Origin: Shimia abyssi
Lineage (GTDB): Bacteria; Pseudomonadota; Alphaproteobacteria; Rhodobacterales; Rhodobacteraceae
DNA: 64,000 nt
Direction: 5' to 3'
NCBI RefSeq assembly: GCF_003014475.1
Contig: NZ_PYGJ01000015.1
Span: 44,937 to 108,936 of the forward strand
Within the stretch, counting starts at the first letter, position 1; each line of letters begins with the position of its first letter. The notes beneath the pieces are model-generated. The model saw nothing but the letters and a program-made list of their open reading frames with translations. It had not been told where the DNA came from and made no database searches. Made by a program: the position numbers and the translations under genes. Of this stretch, positions 18,524 to 27,398 are shown piece by piece.

Positions 18524-19305
18524 GATCGCTACTGAAACGTTTCGCCCTAATAGCCGGATTTTGGACAATTGGTGTGCCTGTTTTGGCGCAGTCAGACGCC
18601 GCCCAAGCCAACAATCCGTTGGCGGACATAACTGCGTTTAACATCCAAAATTACTATTTCGGAGAGTTTACTGGACCTGGCGATGTCACCGGAAATCAGT
18701 TCGTATTGCGATACGCAAAGCCGGTCTCAATTGGCGATTCAAATTGGCTGATCCGGGCCTCACTGCCGTATAATTCGTTACCAGTGGGTTCGGGGGGCGG
18801 TACGGTAAGCGGGATCGGGGACTTCGACGTTTTTGCAGCCTATCAGTTCGATACAGCCAATCCCGGAGTAAGTTTCGCGCTTGGTCCCCAAATCGTGGTT
18901 CCAACGGCCTCTGATGACCGCCTTGGGGCAGATCAGTGGCAACTGGGATTGGCAAACGTCTACTTCAATGCGACATCGCCTGTGTTTCAGTACGGCTATC
19001 TTTTGACGTACCGCACAGGTGTCGGGGATACGAACGGCCGTCAACGAGCAAGCCTTGGTGCCTTTCAACCATTTGCCTTTTATCAACTCGGTGGGGGGTA
19101 TTACACAGGTGGTGCGCCGATCTGGACGTACGATTTCGCCACTGACAGTTATGCGGTTCCACTGGGGCTTCGGCTCGGTAAAGTCACCAAGCGCGGCAAC
19201 ACCGTCTTTAACTTTTTTGTTGAGCCACAGTACTCGGTTTTCACCAAAGGCGCAGGCCAGCCAAAGTGGCAAATCTACATGGCACTTAACATGCAGTTCC
19301 AATGA
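18520..19305 (+). CDS. outer-membrane beta-barrel protein (phenol MetA-like)
   Basis: A 261-residue exported protein: signal peptide about 1-24 (ends PVLAQ), then alternating strands with aromatic girdle residues such as NQFVLRYAKPV, WQLGLANVYFNA and FNFFVEPQYSVF, ending in aromatic MQFQ as outer-membrane barrels do. It resembles the transporter/MetA-pathway barrel family. Translation is coupled to the phosphatase (4-base overlap), so it may carry substrate or product of that enzyme across the outer membrane; this is inference. Substrate unknown. Confidence 0.75.
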   Translation: MRSLLKRFALIAGFWTIGVPVLAQSDAAQANNPLADITAFNIQNYYFGEFTGPGDVTGNQFVLRYAKPVSIGDSNWLIRASLPYNSLPVGSGGGTVSGIGDFDVFAAYQFDTANPGVSFALGPQIVVPTASDDRLGADQWQLGLANVYFNATSPVFQYGYLLTYRTGVGDTNGRQRASLGAFQPFAFYQLGGGYYTGGAPIWTYDFATDSYAVPLGLRLGKVTKRGNTVFNFFVEPQYSVFTKGAGQPKWQIYMALNMQFQ

Positions 19306-19383
19306 CCCTTGGGGCACGTGACGCATGCCGACCTCGTTTTGAAACACATCAATCAATTTAACCAAACAATCAGGAATGCTATT

Positions 19384-20241
19384 ATGGAAAAGTTTATCGC
19401 TGTCGTTTTTGAAAGTGATGACACTGCTTTCAAAGGCGAAACGGCCTTGCGCGGGCTGCATGCAACAGGAGAACTTGCGGTGTATGCGGCTGCTGTGATC
19501 GGGAAAGATCTCGACGGAAAAGTAAAGGTCAAGAAGGTGGAAGACGAAGGGCCATTGGGAACTGCGTTGGGCCTTGTAATTGGTGGCATGGTAGGTGTTC
19601 TGGCTGGCCCTCTGGCTGTTGCCTCCGGTGCTGCAATCGCCGGTTCTGCGGCCGCTGCGTCTGCGGCCGCCTCAGGAATGGCTGTCGGATCAATGACAGG
19701 CGGCCTGTTCGGTGTTTATCGTGACCTTTGGGTGGCCGGAATTGACTCCGCGATGCTTGATGAAGTCAGTGTCGAACTTCTTCCGGGGAAGTCTTGCGTG
19801 GTTGCGTCGGTCGATGAAGTCTGGACCTCACCCTTGGATGTCAAAATGGGTGAAGCTGGTGGGGTGGTGTTCCGTAAACCGCGCATCGATGCAATTGATG
19901 AACAATACGCGTCCGACATGGCAGAGCTTGACCGGGAGATCACAGAACTCAAGGATGAGTGGAAGCAAGCAAGCGATGAGACCAAACAGGCAATCCACGA
20001 CAAGATCGATGCTGCAAAGTCCAAAACAAACGCAGCCATGGAGAAGATTCTAGATCGCATTGATGAACTGGACAGCCAGACAGAAGCGAGGCTTAAGGCG
20101 ATTGATGAGCAAATTGCAACGGCCAAGGAAAACACCCGCCAAAAGTTTGAAACGCGCAAAGCTGAAATTCAGGCTGACTACAAAGAGCGGAAATCCAAGC
20201 TAGATGCATCAATGGCTCTGGCGAAAGAAGCCCTGACCTGA
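19384..20241 (+). CDS. DUF1269 domain fused to a long coiled coil
   Basis: A 285-residue protein in three parts. Residues 1-50 and about 110-165 form the DUF1269 alpha/beta fold (FIAVVFESDDTAFKGE, VVASVDEVWTSPLD). Residues about 58-112 are an extreme Gly/Ala/Met hydrophobic stretch that could form a membrane hairpin. Residues about 175-285 are a highly charged heptad region (LDREITELKDEWKQASDETK and onward) predicted as a continuous coiled coil of about 110 residues, longer than in typical DUF1269 proteins. I chose the ATG at 19384, preceded by AGGAA, over an upstream start at 19309. Role unknown; the shape suggests a membrane-bound tether. Confidence 0.72.
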   Translation: MEKFIAVVFESDDTAFKGETALRGLHATGELAVYAAAVIGKDLDGKVKVKKVEDEGPLGTALGLVIGGMVGVLAGPLAVASGAAIAGSAAAASAAASGMAVGSMTGGLFGVYRDLWVAGIDSAMLDEVSVELLPGKSCVVASVDEVWTSPLDVKMGEAGGVVFRKPRIDAIDEQYASDMAELDREITELKDEWKQASDETKQAIHDKIDAAKSKTNAAMEKILDRIDELDSQTEARLKAIDEQIATAKENTRQKFETRKAEIQADYKERKSKLDASMALAKEALT

Positions 20242-20349
20242 ACCAATCATTAAAAACGCTGACAATTGGCATTTTGCGTCTTCCAAAAAAGGTGACGCAG
20301 ATTAGTGGCAAAAGTGTTGCGCCAATCCAATCTAGAGAAAGGAAAAGAA

Positions 20350-20589
20350 ATGACAGATCTAAAAAGTATGATGGCTGAACTTCAACAAAAACGAGACGAG
20401 ATCAAACTTCAGTTGCACCTCGGATCTATGGAAGCTGAGGAGGAGTGGGATTCACTTGTATCTGAATGGGACAAATTCCTTTCAAAAAACCAGTTTGACC
20501 AAACTTCTGACGAGGTTGGTGAAGCAGCCCGTGAACTTGGGCTTAAAATGAAGGCTGCTTATGACAATGCTAAGAAGGCAGTTGGTTAA
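20350..20589 (+). CDS. small helical protein of unknown function
   Basis: A 79-residue, Cys-free, entirely helical-looking acidic protein (MTDLKSMMAELQQKRDEIKL at the start, coiled-coil style, ending in AAYDNAKKAVG). The ATG at 20350 follows GAGAAAGGAAAAG; an alternative start at 20305 has no ribosome site. It follows the coiled-coil DUF1269 gene by 108 bases. I do not recognise a named family with confidence. The amphipathic repeat pattern suggests an apolipoprotein-like or partner-binding protein, possibly pairing with the upstream coiled coil (inference). Confidence 0.68.
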   Translation: MTDLKSMMAELQQKRDEIKLQLHLGSMEAEEEWDSLVSEWDKFLSKNQFDQTSDEVGEAARELGLKMKAAYDNAKKAVG

Positions 20590-20852
20590 CAGTCGGGCCG
20601 GACTGCTCCGAAATCAGCTCTATTGATTGAAGGGCGTGTGGGCTTAGGCAAACGTCTGGCATAATTGCACGCGGCCAAAGGATGGTACGACTTTCGGAAG
20701 GGGTTGGCTCGTTTCATGAGCTGACCTCTACTTTGAAACCCAAGTATGTTAGTCACTATGAGAAACGGGTGCTTCTGGAGCCTAATTGTGCCGCTTCGCG
20801 GGTTCCTTTTTTGAAAATGCACCACTTCCCAAGATACAAGGGGTCAAGACGA

Positions 20853-22142
20853 ATGCCTGTTGATGCAGATGACTCCGCCACTGAAGTCAAAGAGCCGGCT
20901 GTAGCCGCCTCACGGCAGACTATTGCTTTGGCGTCCTTTCTGGTGCTGGCACTTTTGACCAGTGTTGCCTTTGTGGAGCTCGTTCGCCCATTTCTGGCAG
21001 CACTGGCGCTGGCCGCGATTTTTTCGGCACTTGTCCAACCATTTTACACGCGGGTTCTGGTCCGAACCGGAATGCGAGAAGGCCTGGCCAGTACCATTAC
21101 CGTGTTGGTTGGCGTGCTGCTTGTAGTGGGACCGCTCATAGGAGTGGGATATCTTGCGACGGCTCAGGCTTCCGGTTTGGTGGCCGGCGCAGATCAGGTT
21201 ATTGAAACGCTATCCAAAGATGCCGCGGCCCTGAAAGGCGGGACGTATGAGTTCCCAAGTTGGGTTCCGTTTGACCAGGAACTGACAGAAGCTGGCCCTC
21301 TGGTATTTGAGAAAGCAGAAAGTTTGTTAGGTTCGGCAGCCTCGTTCCTCACCTCTGAATTATCGCACTTAACCAATGGCACAGCGAAATTCTTCCTAAG
21401 CCTTTTCACTTTCTTGTATGCGATGTTCTTCTTCTTACCGCTTAAGGAATCTGCATTCCGCCCAATCCTTAAGAACTCGGGGCTAAGCGCGGATCTTCAG
21501 GATAAACTGCACGAAAGAATCGTGTCAGTAAGCCGGGCGACGATAAAAGGAACTTTGTTGATCGGCGTGATACAGGGCGCGCTCGGAGGTCTTGGTTTTT
21601 GGGCGGCAGGGATCGAGGGGCCCGCTTTTTGGGCAGTAGTGATGGCGATTGCAGCAGCTATTCCAGGTATTGGGGCTACAGGCGTGGTCTTTGGCGGAGC
21701 TGCCTATCTCGCTTTTCAGAGCGAATTTCCGGCCGCAATTGGGTTGGCGCTTTGGGCTGGTTTGGTGGTCGGGACAATCGACAACGTTCTGCGGCCATCG
21801 CTTGTGGGGCGAGACGCACAAATGTCGGATCTGATGATCTTTGTCAGCACCTTGGGCGGGCTTGCGCTGTTCGGCGCTTCGGGACTGATTTTTGGCCCTG
21901 TTATTGCCGGTGTGTTCATTGCAGTTTGGCAGGAAGTACCCAGGTTTTTGCAATCGCCAGCCGAGAGCCAAGGCGGCGACCAGACTGCCCCTGAAATTCA
22001 GCAACCGGTAGAACCAGATGCGCGGCATGCCGTTGACGAACCTCAATCGAGTGGGCAAGTGCGGAAATTTACGGCGTCAAAGACCGACCTGGAAAAAGAA
22101 GTAGAGGCCTTGAAGCGCGAACTGGCGAGAGACGACACGTAA
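20853..22142 (+). CDS. AI-2E family transporter (second copy)
   Basis: A 429-residue membrane protein of the same family as the product of 8840-10027. Hydrophobic segments occupy about 30-70, 85-115, 175-205 and 250-375; GFWAAGIEGPAFWAVVMAIA and AAIPGIGATGV match the conserved helix-loop. The last 65 residues are charged and end in a short coil (KTDLEKEVEALKRELARD), very like the tail of the other copy. The ATG at 20853 with AAGGGG upstream is preferred to an in-frame start at 20682, which would add an implausible 57-residue leader. Confidence 0.85.
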   Translation: MPVDADDSATEVKEPAVAASRQTIALASFLVLALLTSVAFVELVRPFLAALALAAIFSALVQPFYTRVLVRTGMREGLASTITVLVGVLLVVGPLIGVGYLATAQASGLVAGADQVIETLSKDAAALKGGTYEFPSWVPFDQELTEAGPLVFEKAESLLGSAASFLTSELSHLTNGTAKFFLSLFTFLYAMFFFLPLKESAFRPILKNSGLSADLQDKLHERIVSVSRATIKGTLLIGVIQGALGGLGFWAAGIEGPAFWAVVMAIAAAIPGIGATGVVFGGAAYLAFQSEFPAAIGLALWAGLVVGTIDNVLRPSLVGRDAQMSDLMIFVSTLGGLALFGASGLIFGPVIAGVFIAVWQEVPRFLQSPAESQGGDQTAPEIQQPVEPDARHAVDEPQSSGQVRKFTASKTDLEKEVEALKRELARDDT

Positions 22143-22195
22143 AACCTCTCGTTGTTTTAGAAAACAAACTTACCATTTTGCGCTGCAGTTTGGCC

Positions 22196-23605
22196 TCACA
22201 GTAACGGTGAGAACAACCGCGCCACGGGCGCGCCCAGCCGGATATGGCGAGGTTGCTCTGAGAGCTCTTTGTCCAGCTTGAGAGCCCGTGCAAAATCCTC
22301 CTCTAGGAAGGCAGCAGTTTGCTTTGCAGCCACGGAATCAAACATGACGGCCATGGCTTCAAAGTTCAGGCGGAATGAGCGGTTGTCCATATTGGTCGTC
22401 CCAATCGCCGCCAAGCTCTCATCCACAAGAACCACTTTTTGATGCATAAAGCCTTCATCATAGCGCCATACTTCTACGCCCGCTTGCCGGATTTCGTCGA
22501 AGTAGGCAAAAGCTGCAAGCCAAGGGATTTTGTGGTCGATAACTTCGGGTACCAAAATTCGAACATCAACGCCCCGGAGAGAGGCATGTTTCAACGCGGT
22601 CAAAACGTCGGTGTCGGGGACAAAGTATGGTGAGGCGATCCACACGCGTTCTTTGGCCGCGCAAATGGCAGAGAAGAAGAAAAGCGCACCGGTTTCCAAT
22701 TCATCACCGGGTCCCGTCGGGACGATCATGCCGGTCATATCTTCTGAAGCATGAGGAGCTTCCCAGTTCAGTGGATCTACCATCAACTCACCCGAAGCCC
22801 AGTGCCAGTCTTCGGCAAAAATGAGCTGAAGCTGAGAAACGACCGGGCCCTTTAGCTCGACATGCGTGTCTCTCCAAGCTCCGAATTTGGCGCTTTTGCC
22901 CATGTATTCATCACCGACATTCAGCCCACCTGTGAAAGCGATGGTGCCGTCAACAACAACCGTCTTTCGGTGATTTCGAAAGTTGAGCTGAAACCTGTTT
23001 TTCGGGCCTCGGGTGCTTTTGGGGTCGATAGCCAATACTCCCGAGGATCGCAGTTCTTCGTGATAGTCTTTAGGTAACCCAACGCAGCCAACGGCATCGA
23101 ACATGACCCGGACCGTAACACCTCGTTTGGCTGCCGCGATCAGATGCGCCTTTAGCTCACGCCCAATCTCGTCGTCATGGATGATGTAAAACTGTAGCAG
23201 AATGTAGTCTTTAGCGGCGTCAAGCGCATCGAAGATAGCTTCAAACGTTTGTGCGCCGTCGATCAAGATCCGCATGCTGTTTCCACGAACAGCGGGCAAT
23301 TCTGAAATTGCCTCAAATGGCGCTACAGGGAAATCCGGTTTTGAAACGGGGGCGTTGGCTAGTTTGTAATTCTGAACACCTTCGATGATTTCTTCACTGT
23401 CACGACGCGCAATCAGGTAACCTTTGAACTTGTGATGCCCCAGAAAGAGATACAAAGGGACACCGAGATAAGGGGCCGTTATCAAGAAAACGACCCAGCC
23501 AACGGCGCCTTGCGACGTCCTTGATGACGACACAGCGCGCCATGCAAACCAGATTGCAATAATCTCGAGAACGACTAGGGCTGCTACAGCAAATGACGCT
23601 ATCAT
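22196..23605 (-). CDS. cls: cardiolipin synthase (phospholipase D superfamily)
   Basis: A 469-residue membrane enzyme: two N-terminal transmembrane helices (about 1-23 and 35-57), then two PLD catalytic modules. The first HKD motif is NHRKTVVVDGTIAFTGG, the second MHQKVVLVDESLAAIGTTNM. It condenses phosphatidylglycerol (or phosphatidylethanolamine plus phosphatidylglycerol) to cardiolipin. Length and layout match ClsA-type enzymes. AGGAG sits upstream of ATG 23605. It is convergent with the second AI-2E gene, only 53 bases apart. Together with the YegS kinase it makes lipid headgroup chemistry a theme of this island. Confidence 0.93.
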   Translation of the reverse strand: MIASFAVAALVVLEIIAIWFAWRAVSSSRTSQGAVGWVVFLITAPYLGVPLYLFLGHHKFKGYLIARRDSEEIIEGVQNYKLANAPVSKPDFPVAPFEAISELPAVRGNSMRILIDGAQTFEAIFDALDAAKDYILLQFYIIHDDEIGRELKAHLIAAAKRGVTVRVMFDAVGCVGLPKDYHEELRSSGVLAIDPKSTRGPKNRFQLNFRNHRKTVVVDGTIAFTGGLNVGDEYMGKSAKFGAWRDTHVELKGPVVSQLQLIFAEDWHWASGELMVDPLNWEAPHASEDMTGMIVPTGPGDELETGALFFFSAICAAKERVWIASPYFVPDTDVLTALKHASLRGVDVRILVPEVIDHKIPWLAAFAYFDEIRQAGVEVWRYDEGFMHQKVVLVDESLAAIGTTNMDNRSFRLNFEAMAVMFDSVAAKQTAAFLEEDFARALKLDKELSEQPRHIRLGAPVARLFSPLL

Positions 23606-23886
23606 CTAGGCAAAAACTCCTAAGGAGAATTGAAATATTTCAAGAGCATGACACCACAATAGTAGAATTTGTTCAGGATGAACGCGAAATGCAAAACGAC
23701 GATATTTCATAAATTGCATTTTAGATACACGTAAGATCCATTGCGGAGGCATCCACCGCAAAAAATTGAAAACGCAGGGTTTTCTATTAGTCTGTCGCTC
23801 TAAAGTACAAGGTATCCAGACAAATCTACCCAACTGTTGGCAATAGTTGGTTGCCAGAAAAGATTAACAGCGAGCGGTACAACCAA

Positions 23887-24987
23887 ATGCCCTTTAAGGA
23901 AGCAGTTTCTGACCTTGTTACGAGAGTGCAAGATTGGCTTTCATCCGCAGACCAAATCGGCGTCGTAGTCGCTATTGTTTTTGTTGCGATTATTATCTGG
24001 CTACGCAAGCCATTGGCCAAGATGGTTGTTGGGGCGTTGGATAGTTTAATGACCCGACTTGCCGTAGGCCTATCGGAAGAAACGAAAGCCGAGCTAACTG
24101 TACCAACGTCGGTTTTGATCGTTACTTTGTCGGCTTTCTTAGCCTTGGATGTTTTGCAACTGCCTGAGTTTGCAGATGGAATCGTGCGCCGCGTCCTGAC
24201 GTCCATCGCCGTTTTGGCTGTGTTTGCTGGTTGGTACAATCTATGTGGCCCCTTTGTTTCTCTCTTGAGCGGTGAAACCCGCTTGGGTGTGAAAATGGAA
24301 AGTGGCTGGATGGAGCGGGTCGCCCGTTTTGGTGTCGTTTTGTTCGGGATCACGGCTTTGTTGACCGTTTGGGAAGTGGACATTTCTTCGGCTTTGACAG
24401 GCGTAGGTGTTTTGGGCGCCGGGTTGGCAATTGCGACGCAGGATCTTATCCGAAACCTAGTCGCCGGCATGAACAACATCAGCGAAAAGCGATTTTCTGT
24501 TGGGGACGTAGTCCAGATCGAAGGGATTTTTGTCGGCACCGTTGAACAAATTGACCTGAGGTCGACATTGCTTCGGGGCTTTGACCAAATTCCTAGGTAC
24601 ATTCCCAACTCTGAACTCGCCAACGCGGTGGTGCTGAATTACTCGCAGCGACGCAATCGTCGTGTAAAACTGAGTATACCTTTGGTTCTAGCGACGACCC
24701 AAGCTCAGATTTCAGAGTTCTGCGACACCCTGAGAAAGCACTTGAAAGAAAGTGGTGACTTTGACGTCTCAGAGGATGCGCCGCAATATGTGCACGTCGA
24801 AGGACTGTCGGACAGTGCGGTTCTCGTGATGTTCTATGCGTGGACAAATGATCCAGATTACGCAAGCTTTCTGGAGGTAACCGAGCGCCTGACCCTGAAA
24901 ATTATGGAACTGGCGAGTGCTTGCGATACTGCACTCGCCTACCCGACGCAAACATTGAACATGTCAGAGAGTGCATCCGACGTGTAA
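23887..24987 (+). CDS. MscS-family mechanosensitive channel
   Basis: A 366-residue channel protein. Four transmembrane segments (about 22-42, 68-88, 96-120, 150-185) precede the MscS core: GVGVLGAGLAIATQDLIRNLVAGMNN forms the pore helix and FSVGDVVQIEGIFVGTVEQIDLRSTLLR the start of the beta domain, with RYIPNSELANAVVLNYSQR following. It opens under membrane tension to release solutes after osmotic downshift. The ATG at 23887 is chosen; an upstream TTG at 23851 has no ribosome site. It is divergent from cls and convergent with the holin-like gene. Confidence 0.9.
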   Translation: MPFKEAVSDLVTRVQDWLSSADQIGVVVAIVFVAIIIWLRKPLAKMVVGALDSLMTRLAVGLSEETKAELTVPTSVLIVTLSAFLALDVLQLPEFADGIVRRVLTSIAVLAVFAGWYNLCGPFVSLLSGETRLGVKMESGWMERVARFGVVLFGITALLTVWEVDISSALTGVGVLGAGLAIATQDLIRNLVAGMNNISEKRFSVGDVVQIEGIFVGTVEQIDLRSTLLRGFDQIPRYIPNSELANAVVLNYSQRRNRRVKLSIPLVLATTQAQISEFCDTLRKHLKESGDFDVSEDAPQYVHVEGLSDSAVLVMFYAWTNDPDYASFLEVTERLTLKIMELASACDTALAYPTQTLNMSESASDV

Positions 24988-25001
24988 CTCCGGTCTTCAG
25001 C

Positions 25002-25463
25002 TCAGCTCTTTAGGTTCTTGATCACGGCCTTGGCAACAGTCCCGGCAACTCCAGGGGCAATCGCGCCAAACGGATCGCTTGCCATTTTCTTGACGGCGTC
25101 AGCCGTTGCTTTTGCCTCGCCTGCAAATGCGCGCATTTCCGCTTCTATGTCTTCGAGAGCCATGTCGCGAACCTCTGTGACAGGCGCCGTTTCCTGTTCA
25201 ACATTGGATTTGTTCGCCAAAGACACCAGCAAAATTGCCAGAGCCATATTGACGAGCGCCACAATCAAAGCCGCCGACGGGGGGGACATGGTTTGTGACA
25301 AAGCCAGATAGGCTGATACGTTTAGCATAATCAGGCCGACACCTGCTGCAATCCCGGCGGCCGCCATCAACCCGGTTTGGCGGCGAAGAACCGCAAGATG
25401 ACGCTGGGCGATCAGGCGCTCTGCGCGCAGCACAATAGAAATGTTTCTAGAAATACGATTCAT
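25002..25463 (-). CDS. phage-holin-family (holin-X type) membrane protein
   Basis: A 153-residue protein with two adjacent transmembrane helices (about 33-56 and 63-84), a charged N-terminal amphipathic helix and a long cytosolic tail of about 65 residues. This is the putative Actinobacterial Holin-X / DUF1469 layout. Despite the name the family is chromosomal and usually sits beside YqjD/ElaB-type genes, as here. Function unknown; membrane organisation is the common guess. The start ATG 25463 has AGGAAC upstream, and the next upstream gene ends 9 bases away. Confidence 0.75.
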   Translation of the reverse strand: MNRISRNISIVLRAERLIAQRHLAVLRRQTGLMAAAGIAAGVGLIMLNVSAYLALSQTMSPPSAALIVALVNMALAILLVSLANKSNVEQETAPVTEVRDMALEDIEAEMRAFAGEAKATADAVKKMASDPFGAIAPGVAGTVAKAVIKNLKS

Positions 25464-25472
25464 AATTAGTTC

Positions 25473-25742
25473 CTATCTTGCGCGGCCAACTAAAAAGCCA
25501 ATAGCAAAAGCCCCGAGTGCGATTAGTAGCTGCTGCTTGTGTGGCAGGTGTTCAAGTTCAGCCATGATTTCAGAAACTTCTTTTTCCCAATCGGTTTTTC
25601 CTTTTAGGGGTTCCACCATATCCTCATCGACTGACGGGTCAGCGTGAGCCTCTTCGCGCGCATCTACATGTTGTGAGGAGCGTTCCGCCAACTGTCTTCT
25701 GAGGTTCAGAAGTTCTGCTTCCAATTCTGCCTTTGTTGCCAC
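25473..25742 (-). CDS. YqjD/ElaB-like C-tail-anchored protein
   Basis: An 89-residue protein with an N-terminal coiled helix (AELEAELLNLRRQLAERSS), a polar linker and a C-terminal single transmembrane anchor ending in AIGFLVGRAR, the tail-anchor signature seen in ElaB/YqjD proteins. Those E. coli proteins bind ribosomes at the membrane in stationary phase. It starts with GTG at 25742 behind AGGAG. It is cotranscribed with the holin-X gene, a pairing that recurs in alphaproteobacteria and gammaproteobacteria (from general knowledge). Confidence 0.78.
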   Translation of the reverse strand: MATKAELEAELLNLRRQLAERSSQHVDAREEAHADPSVDEDMVEPLKGKTDWEKEVSEIMAELEHLPHKQQLLIALGAFAIGFLVGRAR

Positions 25743-25889
25743 AAATCGCTCCTACGTTAACTTTTCTTGCGTTTTTAAGTTTAGCGGTAATTGAGAGTCT
25801 AGAAGGCGCCCACTGCCATAAGAATACCCATCACCTTATCCGAAAATGTCGCGACACATAAGTTATTCGACTCGTGTTTACATACGTAG

Positions 25890-27398
25890 AATGTCCGTGG
25901 TCAGCTGGCGACCATCCATCCCGCACAGGCGGGTATCTCGGCCAAGTCGCTGAGCAACGTCAAGACAGACCTTTCCAAGGCGCTGCAACTCACTGGGTAT
26001 CTGCCCCCTGCGGCACCCAAGGCAGAGCCCAATGAAGCGTGGAAGGCGTTCCTGTCAGCTTGCGAGGCCAAGCATCAGGTTCACTTGTTCGCTCGCCTTG
26101 TGAACCACTGCGCACAGCAAGGGGTAGAACCTGATGCAGTGGATGACGCACTGATGTCTGCGTTCCAATCCTATCTTGACGCCCACCTTCTGGGGAAAGA
26201 CCCCGCGAAAATCTGCAAGGCAATCGCCCAAGCCTGGAATGGCATCGTCAAACGCAAGAAGTTGCCGCTCGCCATTCTGAGTTATGAGAAAGGCGGTCAG
26301 TACCGTTGCCGCCCGCTTTCCATCTATCCTCAGTCGTTGCAAGATGAGATTGTGGCCTATCTGGATCAACTGCGTCACATCAGTCTGTTTGACGATGAGG
26401 GGCCGGAATATGCTCTGCGCCCGGCCTCGCTGCGCAGCACCGAAGCACACCTCCGTCAGTATCTGGATGCTCTGGTCGAAACTGGGGTGGCTCCGGAGAC
26501 GCTTCTTTCGCTGAAAGATGCCATCACAGCCAGCAACATGAAAAGCGCTTTGACCGGGATCATGAAGCGTCGTGGCCTGTCCGACACCAAGGATGGTGGG
26601 CTGCACAACATCTCCGCCACTCTCGTGGCCATTGCGCGTCATCACCTCAAAGTGCCAGAGGTGGAACTGAATGCCATTCAAAAAATCAAGAAGAGGGCCA
26701 CGCCAACCGTCCAGGGCATGAGCAGCAAGAACCGTGACCGTCTTGGTCAGTTCCATGATTGGGAGAATGTTGCCCGCCTGCTTAGCCTGCCGGACACGCT
26801 CATGGCCCGCGCCGCCGCGAACCATGGTTCCCGCACTTCTGCCCTGTTTGCCATGTATGCGGTTGCCATCTAGATCCTGCTGTCCTGCCCGATGCGTACC
26901 AAGAACTTTGCTCAGCTAGAGCTGGATGAGAATGTCACCGCACATCGCAATGGCACGTACACCAACTATTCCATTCGCGTGGATGCAAAGGATGTGAAGA
27001 ACAAGGAGCATATCGAGGTTGTTCTAAATCCGCACGCGTCCAAAATCCTGCACAGTTACATCATGAAACACCGCCACCTTCTTACGAGCGCGAACGGTCC
27101 GGCCCTGTTTCCAAAAAAGGGCAGCGGCAAACCCCGCGATCCGAGGAACTTTGGCAGCGACATCAAATCACTGATCTATCGTGAGACCGGCCTGAAGGTG
27201 CATGCGCATCTGTTCCGCCATCTGGCAGGCCACCTCTACCTCAAGAAACGCCCCGGAAATTTTGAGACCGTGCGCCGTCTTCTGAAGCACAAGAGACTGG
27301 AGACGACCATGACCTTCTATGCTGACCTTTCGAACCAATGGGCGCATGAACACTATGACGAGGTGGTTCTTGGTAAATGGAGTGGCAATCATGACTAA
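25890..27398 (+). pseudogene. tyrosine recombinase broken by an in-frame amber codon
   Basis: One reading frame covers a site-specific tyrosine recombinase but is cut by TAG at 26871-26873 within YAVAI-stop-ILLSCPMRTKN. A single base change from GAG would restore the expected Glu. The upstream piece (about 327 residues) holds the N-terminal core-binding part; the downstream piece holds the catalytic domain with Arg in CPMRTKN, HLFRHLAGH, LKHKRLETT and the nucleophile in TTMTFYADL. The frame also lacks a proper start: coding resemblance begins soon after a TAG at 25887-25889, so the 5' end is probably lost as well. An internal start at 26892 could still give the catalytic half. The intact recombinase follows with an 8-base overlap. 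Confidence 0.82.

Noticed and set aside
23826..24623. Long open frame antisense to the MscS gene
   Set aside because: It mirrors the real gene's codon bias; composition is Ser/Thr/Pro-rich shadow sequence and it has no ribosome site or family resemblance.
26871..26873. Possible readthrough or special decoding of the TAG in the recombinase
   Set aside because: No sign of pyrrolysine or suppressor genes, and the frame also lacks a start; a simple nonsense mutation is enough.
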